DNA from: Stenotrophomonas sp. 610A2
GTDB lineage: Bacteria > Pseudomonadota > Gammaproteobacteria > Xanthomonadales > Xanthomonadaceae
Assembly (NCBI RefSeq): GCF_030549615.1
Contig: NZ_CP130832.1
Coordinates: 2,976,001-3,040,000, forward strand
Reading direction: 5' to 3'
Length of the DNA: 64,000 nt
The notes beneath the pieces are model-generated. The model saw only the letters and a program-made list of their open reading frames with translations. It did no database searches and was not told the origin of the DNA. The stretch's first letter is position 1, and the number at the start of each line of letters is the position of its first letter. Below are positions 59,838-64,000 of the stretch, in pieces. The position numbers and the translations under genes were made by a program.

Positions 59838-61786
59838 GCCAGCCGCTGCTGCAACTGCGCGACCTGCGTCGCGAGTTCCCGGCCGGCGAGGAAACCATCG
59901 CCGTGCTCAAGGACGTCAATCTCGACATCCATGCCGGCGAGATGGTCGCCATCGTTGGCCAGTCCGGCTCGGGCAAGTCGACGTTGATGAACATCCTCGG
60001 CTGCCTGGACCGCCCCACCGTGGGCTCGTACAAAGTGGCCGGGCGTGAAACCGGCCGCATGCAGCCGGACGAACTGGCCGAGCTGCGCCGCGAGCATTTC
60101 GGTTTCATCTTCCAGCGCTATCACCTGCTGGGTGATCTGGACGCACGCGGCAACGTCGAAGTGCCGGCAATCTACGCCGGCACCCCGCACGAGGCACGGC
60201 GCGAACGGGCTGAAGCCCTGCTTACCCGCCTTGGCCTGAGCGACCGCATGGGCCACAAGCCGGGCCAGCTGTCCGGCGGCCAACAGCAGCGCGTTTCCAT
60301 CGCGCGTGCGCTGATGAACGGTGGCGAGGTGATCCTGGCCGACGAACCCACCGGCGCGCTGGACAGCGCATCGGGCGAAGAAGTGATGAGCATCCTCGGC
60401 GAGCTGCATGCCGAAGGCCAGACCATCATCATCGTCACCCACGACATGCATGTGGCCGAGCACGCCCAGCGCATCATCGAGATCCGCGATGGCGAGATCA
60501 TCGCCGACCGTCGCAACGACAAGGTGCCGGCACTGCAGACCCAGCAACGGGCCGAGCCAGTGCGCACCGGTGGCAGTGCCTTCCAGGCCGCCCGCGATCG
60601 CTTCGTCGAAGCCTTCCGCATGGCCTTGCTGGCAATGAACGCGCACCGCCTGCGCACATTCCTGACCATGCTCGGCATCATCATCGGCATCGCCTCGGTG
60701 GTGTCGGTGGTGGCGATGGGCAATGGTTCGCAGCAGCAGATCCTGCAGAACATCTCCTCGCTGGGCACCAATACCATCGACGTCTACCCGGGCCGAGGCT
60801 TCGGCGACATGCGCTCGGCCCGCGTGCAGACACTGAAGAGCAGCGATGCCGAGGCACTGGCCACGCAGAGCTACATCGACAGCGTTACCCCCAGCGTGTC
60901 CAGCTCGGTGACCGCGCGGGTCGGCAACAAGGCCGCGTCGGCGCAGGTCGCCGGCATCGGCGACCAGTACTTCCGGGTCAAGGGCATGACCCTGGTCAGC
61001 GGCCGCTACTTCGACGAAAGCGAGGTCAAGGGCCTGGCGCAGGTGGTGGTGATCGACGAGAACACGCGCACCCAGTTGTTCGGCACTGACGACCCGCTTG
61101 GCAAGGTCGTGCTGCTGGGCAATGTGCCGGCGCGGGTGATCGGCATTGCCAAGCGCCAGTCGATGGGCTTTGGCGGCAGCACCAACCTCAACGTCTGGGT
61201 GCCCTACACCACGGTGATGGCACGCATGCTGGGGCAGAGCTACCTGAGCAGCATCACCCTGCGGATCAAGGACGACACGCCGATGGATGCGGCGCAGTCG
61301 GCGATCACCAAGCTGTTGACGCTGCGCCACGGCACGGAGGATTTCTTCCTCAGCAACACCGCCGAGATCCGCGAAACCATCGAGTCCACCACCAAGACCA
61401 TGACCTTGCTGATCGGTGCGATCGCCGCGATTGCACTGGTGGTCGGCGGCATCGGCGTGATGAACATCATGCTGGTATCGGTGACCGAGCGTACCCGCGA
61501 AATCGGCGTGCGCATGGCGGTAGGTGCGCGGCAAAGCGACATCCGCCAGCAGTTCCTGATCGAAGCGGTGCTGGTCTGCCTGCTCGGCGGCGTGCTTGGC
61601 ATCGCGCTGGCGCTGTCCATCGGCTGGGCCTTCCAGACCTTTGGCGCCAGCTTCACCCTACTGTTCTCCACCGGCTCGATCGTTGCCGCCTTTGCCTGCT
61701 CGACCCTGATCGGCGTGGCATTCGGCTTCCTGCCGGCCCGCAATGCCGCCCAGCTCGACCCGGTCGAGGCCTTGGCCCGCGAATGA
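59834..61786 (+). CDS. macB: MacB-type efflux ABC transporter (ATPase-permease fusion)
   Basis: A 650-residue inner-membrane transporter. The N-terminal ATPase has Walker [13 protein letters not shown], signature [16 protein letters not shown], Walker [14 protein letters not shown] and switch [12 protein letters not shown]. The membrane part has one helix at about 272-300 ([20 protein letters not shown]), a large periplasmic domain, and three C-terminal helices including [21 protein letters not shown], the FtsX-type end. It moves macrolides, peptides or lipopeptide-like envelope components through the MacA and TolC-like partners. Overlaps macA and the third gene by 4 bp each. Confidence 0.95.
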   Translation: MSQPLLQLRDLRREFPAGEETIAVLKDVNLDIHAGEMVAIVGQSGSGKSTLMNILGCLDRPTVGSYKVAGRETGRMQPDELAELRREHFGFIFQRYHLLGDLDARGNVEVPAIYAGTPHEARRERAEALLTRLGLSDRMGHKPGQLSGGQQQRVSIARALMNGGEVILADEPTGALDSASGEEVMSILGELHAEGQTIIIVTHDMHVAEHAQRIIEIRDGEIIADRRNDKVPALQTQQRAEPVRTGGSAFQAARDRFVEAFRMALLAMNAHRLRTFLTMLGIIIGIASVVSVVAMGNGSQQQILQNISSLGTNTIDVYPGRGFGDMRSARVQTLKSSDAEALATQSYIDSVTPSVSSSVTARVGNKAASAQVAGIGDQYFRVKGMTLVSGRYFDESEVKGLAQVVVIDENTRTQLFGTDDPLGKVVLLGNVPARVIGIAKRQSMGFGGSTNLNVWVPYTTVMARMLGQSYLSSITLRIKDDTPMDAAQSAITKLLTLRHGTEDFFLSNTAEIRETIESTTKTMTLLIGAIAAIALVVGGIGVMNIMLVSVTERTREIGVRMAVGARQSDIRQQFLIEAVLVCLLGGVLGIALALSIGWAFQTFGASFTLLFSTGSIVAAFACSTLIGVAFGFLPARNAAQLDPVEALARE

Positions 61787-63222
61787 AGATGACCATGAAA
61801 TCACTGCGCCCCCTGCTGCTTTCCACCGCCTTGACCGCTGCCTTGGTCGGCTGCGCCACCACGTCCAGCGCTGATCCAGCTGCCGACCTGCGCGTGCCCT
61901 CTGTCTACGGCCGTGGCGATGCCGCTGCCAATGCGCCGGTGCAGGCCATCGAGCACGAAGTGACCGCACCGGTTGCCGATATACATGCCGATGCCTGGTG
62001 GCAGGGCTTCGCCGATCCGAACCTGGACCTGCTGATCGAACGCGTGCTGGCCAGCAACACCGACATGGCCTCGGCCGGTTTGAAGCTGGAACGTGCCCGC
62101 GCCCAGGCTGGCTTGGCCAGCGCCGACCTGTGGCCGCAAGCCAGCGGCTCGGTCAGCGCAAACAGCAGCCGCAGCATCGACAGCAGCGACGACTGGTCGC
62201 GCAACAACAGCGCCAGCGTGTCGCTGGGCTGGGAGCTGGACCTGTGGGGCAAGCTGCGCGGCCAGCGCGACATCGCCCGCTGGGAAGCGCAGGCCACCGC
62301 GCAGGACCTGCAGAGCACCGCGCTCACTCTTGTTGGCCAGAGCACCGAGCTGTACTGGCAGCTGGGTTATCTCAACCAGGCGATCGCCACCGGCCAGGCC
62401 AATCTTGAGCGCCTGCAGCGCACTGCTTCCCTGGTGCAGACCCAGTTCGATGCCGGCGGCGTTTCGCGTTTGGAAGTGCGCCAGGCGCAGCAGAACATCG
62501 AGAGCCAGAAGGCCGCGCAATCGCAGCTGGAGCAACAACGGGTGGAAACCCGCAATGCTTTGACCGTGCTGCTCGATGGCCAGCCTTGGCCACTGGCAAA
62601 TGAGCCACAGAATCTGGATGTCGCGCAGAGCCCGGCCTTGGTCGAAGGCATGCCGGCCGAGTTGCTGGCACGCCGGCCGGACCTGCGGGCTGCCGAGCTG
62701 CGCCTGCGGCAGTCGCTGAAGAGCATCAAGGTGACCGCGACCAGCTATTACCCGAGTCTGAGCCTCAGTGGTTCGGTAGGCAGTTCCAGCAGCTCGTTGG
62801 GGGATGTGCTGACCAACCCGGTGGCGACACTGGGTGCTGGCCTGAGCCTGCCGTTTTTGAAGTTCCGGCAGATGCAACTGGATATCAAGTCGGCGGATCT
62901 GTCGTACCAGATCGCCGCCAATGATTTCCGTCGCACGCTGTACACCGCGCTATCGGAAGTGGACAACGCCTTGTCGGCACGCACGCGCCTGGCTGAGCAG
63001 GTCGCTGCTGCGCAGGCTTCATACGACGAGGCGGTGGAGATCGCGCGTTTGTATGAGGTGCGCTATCGCGCTGGTGCTACCGATCTGCGTACCTGGCTGG
63101 AAGCCGAGCAGACCCGCCGTAACGCCGAGTTGTCGCTGGCGCAGACCAAGCGCAGCCAGCTGGTCAATGATGTGACGCTGTACAAGGCGCTGGGTGGTGG
63201 GGCGGTGGTGACGAACCAGTAA
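61783..63222 (+). CDS. macC: Outer-membrane efflux lipoprotein (TolC/NodT family), third gene of macABC
   Basis: A 479-residue outer-membrane factor with a lipobox (ALVGCATT, C24). It has the RND-type NodT pattern: [63 protein letters not shown], and the long helical barrel repeats (two halves, about 70-260 and 280-465). ATG 61783 overlaps the macB stop, so all three pump parts are co-translated. In S. maltophilia the same gene order (macABCsm) forms a complete pump that contributes to macrolide and stress tolerance. Confidence 0.93.
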   Translation: MKMTMKSLRPLLLSTALTAALVGCATTSSADPAADLRVPSVYGRGDAAANAPVQAIEHEVTAPVADIHADAWWQGFADPNLDLLIERVLASNTDMASAGLKLERARAQAGLASADLWPQASGSVSANSSRSIDSSDDWSRNNSASVSLGWELDLWGKLRGQRDIARWEAQATAQDLQSTALTLVGQSTELYWQLGYLNQAIATGQANLERLQRTASLVQTQFDAGGVSRLEVRQAQQNIESQKAAQSQLEQQRVETRNALTVLLDGQPWPLANEPQNLDVAQSPALVEGMPAELLARRPDLRAAELRLRQSLKSIKVTATSYYPSLSLSGSVGSSSSSLGDVLTNPVATLGAGLSLPFLKFRQMQLDIKSADLSYQIAANDFRRTLYTALSEVDNALSARTRLAEQVAAAQASYDEAVEIARLYEVRYRAGATDLRTWLEAEQTRRNAELSLAQTKRSQLVNDVTLYKALGGGAVVTNQ

Positions 63223-63470
63223 ACCGACTTAAGCCCCTCTCCCGCCTGCGGGGCGAAAAGAGGCGTTTGCGAACCATTGGTTCGCGACTCTTGGAGCGCC
63301 CTCGCGGCGACGCGAGGGCCGGGGCGCGGAGCGGGGGTTGGGGTGAGGGGAAGCTTCTAGCAAAGCAACATCAAAAGCTCCCCTCATCCGGCGCTTCGCG
63401 CCACCTTCTCCCGCAGGCGGGAGAAGGGCTTGCGTCCGACATTGCTGCGATCTGCAACACCCCGCGCGAA
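63223..63470. repeat. Repeat-rich convergent gap after macABC
   Basis: Palindromic GC-rich units fill the space: CCCCTCTCCCGCCTGCGGGGCG (about 63235-63256, in part), CCCTCGCGGCGACGCGAGGG (63299-63318), and ACCTTCTCCCGCAGGCGGGAGAAGGG-type sequence (about 63402-63427). The layout (outer G/C-skewed arms in opposite directions) resembles the 7.5-kb and 20-kb elements but with other sequence. No gene is present. Confidence 0.6.
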
Positions 63471-64000
63471 CTACCGCTCCTGTTGCCCCACCCCATGCCG
63501 CTGCAACACCTCCCGCACCTTGTCCAGCGGAATCGCCTCCACCGTCTGTCCATTGCCACTCACCGTGGTCGCCATGAACAAGGCGTTGTAGACCGACTCT
63601 TCCACCGCATCCACGCTGGCCTGGAACACCGCGCTCATCTGCTCGTTGGCCAACTCGGTGGTCTGCAACTGCGCCGCATCAAACCCGCGCCGTACCGATT
63701 CGGCCGTTGAAAATGCCAGTACATAGTCGCCGCTGCCGTTGGAGGCGGAGCTGCCAGTTCTTCCCAAACCCATCATTCCGCGCGAGGCCAGACGCCGCAG
63801 ATTGCGATCTGACAACGGTGCGTCGGTCGCCACCACGATGATCACCGAGCCATCGCCGCGATCATCGGCAAGCCCGCGCACATTGCCCTGCGCAGCGACT
63901 GCATTCTGGAACGCATAGCGGTCCAGCTCGCGCCCGACCGGTGCACCTTCCACCTGCAAGACACCGCCGAAATTGGCCTGCACCAGCACGCCCACGGTCC
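63471..64000 (-). CDS. P1-family peptidase (DmpA/BapA type), C-terminal part
   Basis: The last 176 residues of an Ntn-fold aminopeptidase that self-cleaves into two chains; the N-terminal part is beyond the window edge. The self-cleavage site and nucleophile lie in RGDGSVIIVVATDAPL, where the Ser after DG becomes the N terminus of the small chain, followed by LRRLASRGMMGLGRTGSSAS and the final dimer region (MATTVSGNGQTVEAIPLDKV). Relatives hydrolyse D-Ala- or beta-Ala-containing peptides. Stop TAG is at 63471-63473. Confidence 0.87.
   Translation of the reverse strand, partial: TVGVLVQANFGGVLQVEGAPVGRELDRYAFQNAVAAQGNVRGLADDRGDGSVIIVVATDAPLSDRNLRRLASRGMMGLGRTGSSASNGSGDYVLAFSTAESVRRGFDAAQLQTTELANEQMSAVFQASVDAVEESVYNALFMATTVSGNGQTVEAIPLDKVREVLQRHGVGQQER

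Noticed and set aside
59630..61534. 634-codon open frame on the minus strand
   Set aside because: Antisense shadow of macB and the end of macA, with no recognisable domain.
1..64000. tRNA, rRNA, riboswitch, prophage or insertion sequence genes
   Set aside because: I looked for their typical sequence signs and proteins and found none that I could support.

Overview
The window is a high-GC, gene-dense chromosomal segment from a gammaproteobacterium of the Xanthomonadaceae, most likely a Stenotrophomonas. The main clues are many intergenic palindromes with the core GCCGAGCCATGCTCGGC bounded by GTAG (the SMAG repeat type described in Stenotrophomonas maltophilia), a macABC-type efflux operon with its outer-membrane gene beside a two-component system, and protein families typical of the group (DUF1684 lipoprotein, DUF1289-NUDIX fusion, OprO/P-like phosphate porin). 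I see no rRNA, tRNA, CRISPR array, prophage or transposase gene.

Layout. 1-2.5 kb: end of a membrane protein, a CorA-type channel and a Tat-exported M24 peptidase. 2.8-12.7 kb: a putrescine uptake and gamma-glutamylation cluster. On the minus strand it runs puuD, puuA, potF, potG, potH, potI and a succinate-semialdehyde dehydrogenase; puuB is divergent, and puuC lies apart at 20.2-21.7 kb. 12.8-19.1 kb: a dual-receiver diguanylate cyclase, a bacteriohemerythrin behind a perfect FNR/ANR box, an MFS transporter, an unknown membrane-anchored protein and oleate hydratase. 19.5-25.2 kb: a secreted PepSY-like protein, puuC, a solitary ParB-domain protein and a three-gene membrane-protein operon. 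25.5-30.3 kb: an iron-uptake operon with a Fur-like box, a TonB siderophore receptor and three inner-membrane partners (DUF3649, PepSY-TM, DUF3325). 30.7-42.4 kb: housekeeping genes (rlmKL, ampD-like, sseA, DUF1289-NUDIX fusion, FKBP-like, crotonase, nth) around a translationally coupled pair encoding a small secreted protein and a secreted zinc-protease-like protein.

42.5-51.3 kb is a phosphate-starvation region: porin, two different PstS proteins, PstCAB and PhoU, with 11-bp-phased Pho-box-like repeats before the porin and before both pstS genes. 51.5-53.9 kb holds an RcnB-like His-rich secreted protein, then a complete MNIO RiPP cassette of the HvfABC/bufferin kind: a secreted precursor with four EGKCG motifs, a DUF692 enzyme and a DUF2063 partner. 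54.1-55.7 kb: RNase T and a degenerate GGDEF protein. 56.2-63.2 kb: an OmpR/EnvZ-type two-component system divergent from macA-macB-outer-membrane factor. The window ends inside a P1-family peptidase.

Two points stand out. First, the MNIO RiPP cassette. Second, a 10-bp-periodic GATACA repeat found in several copies between the two-component system and macA and again upstream of the RcnB-like gene, which suggests one response regulator links the efflux operon to the RcnB/RiPP locus. The intergenic DNA is also rich in at least three families of non-coding palindromic or terminal-inverted-repeat elements, some tandemly duplicated.
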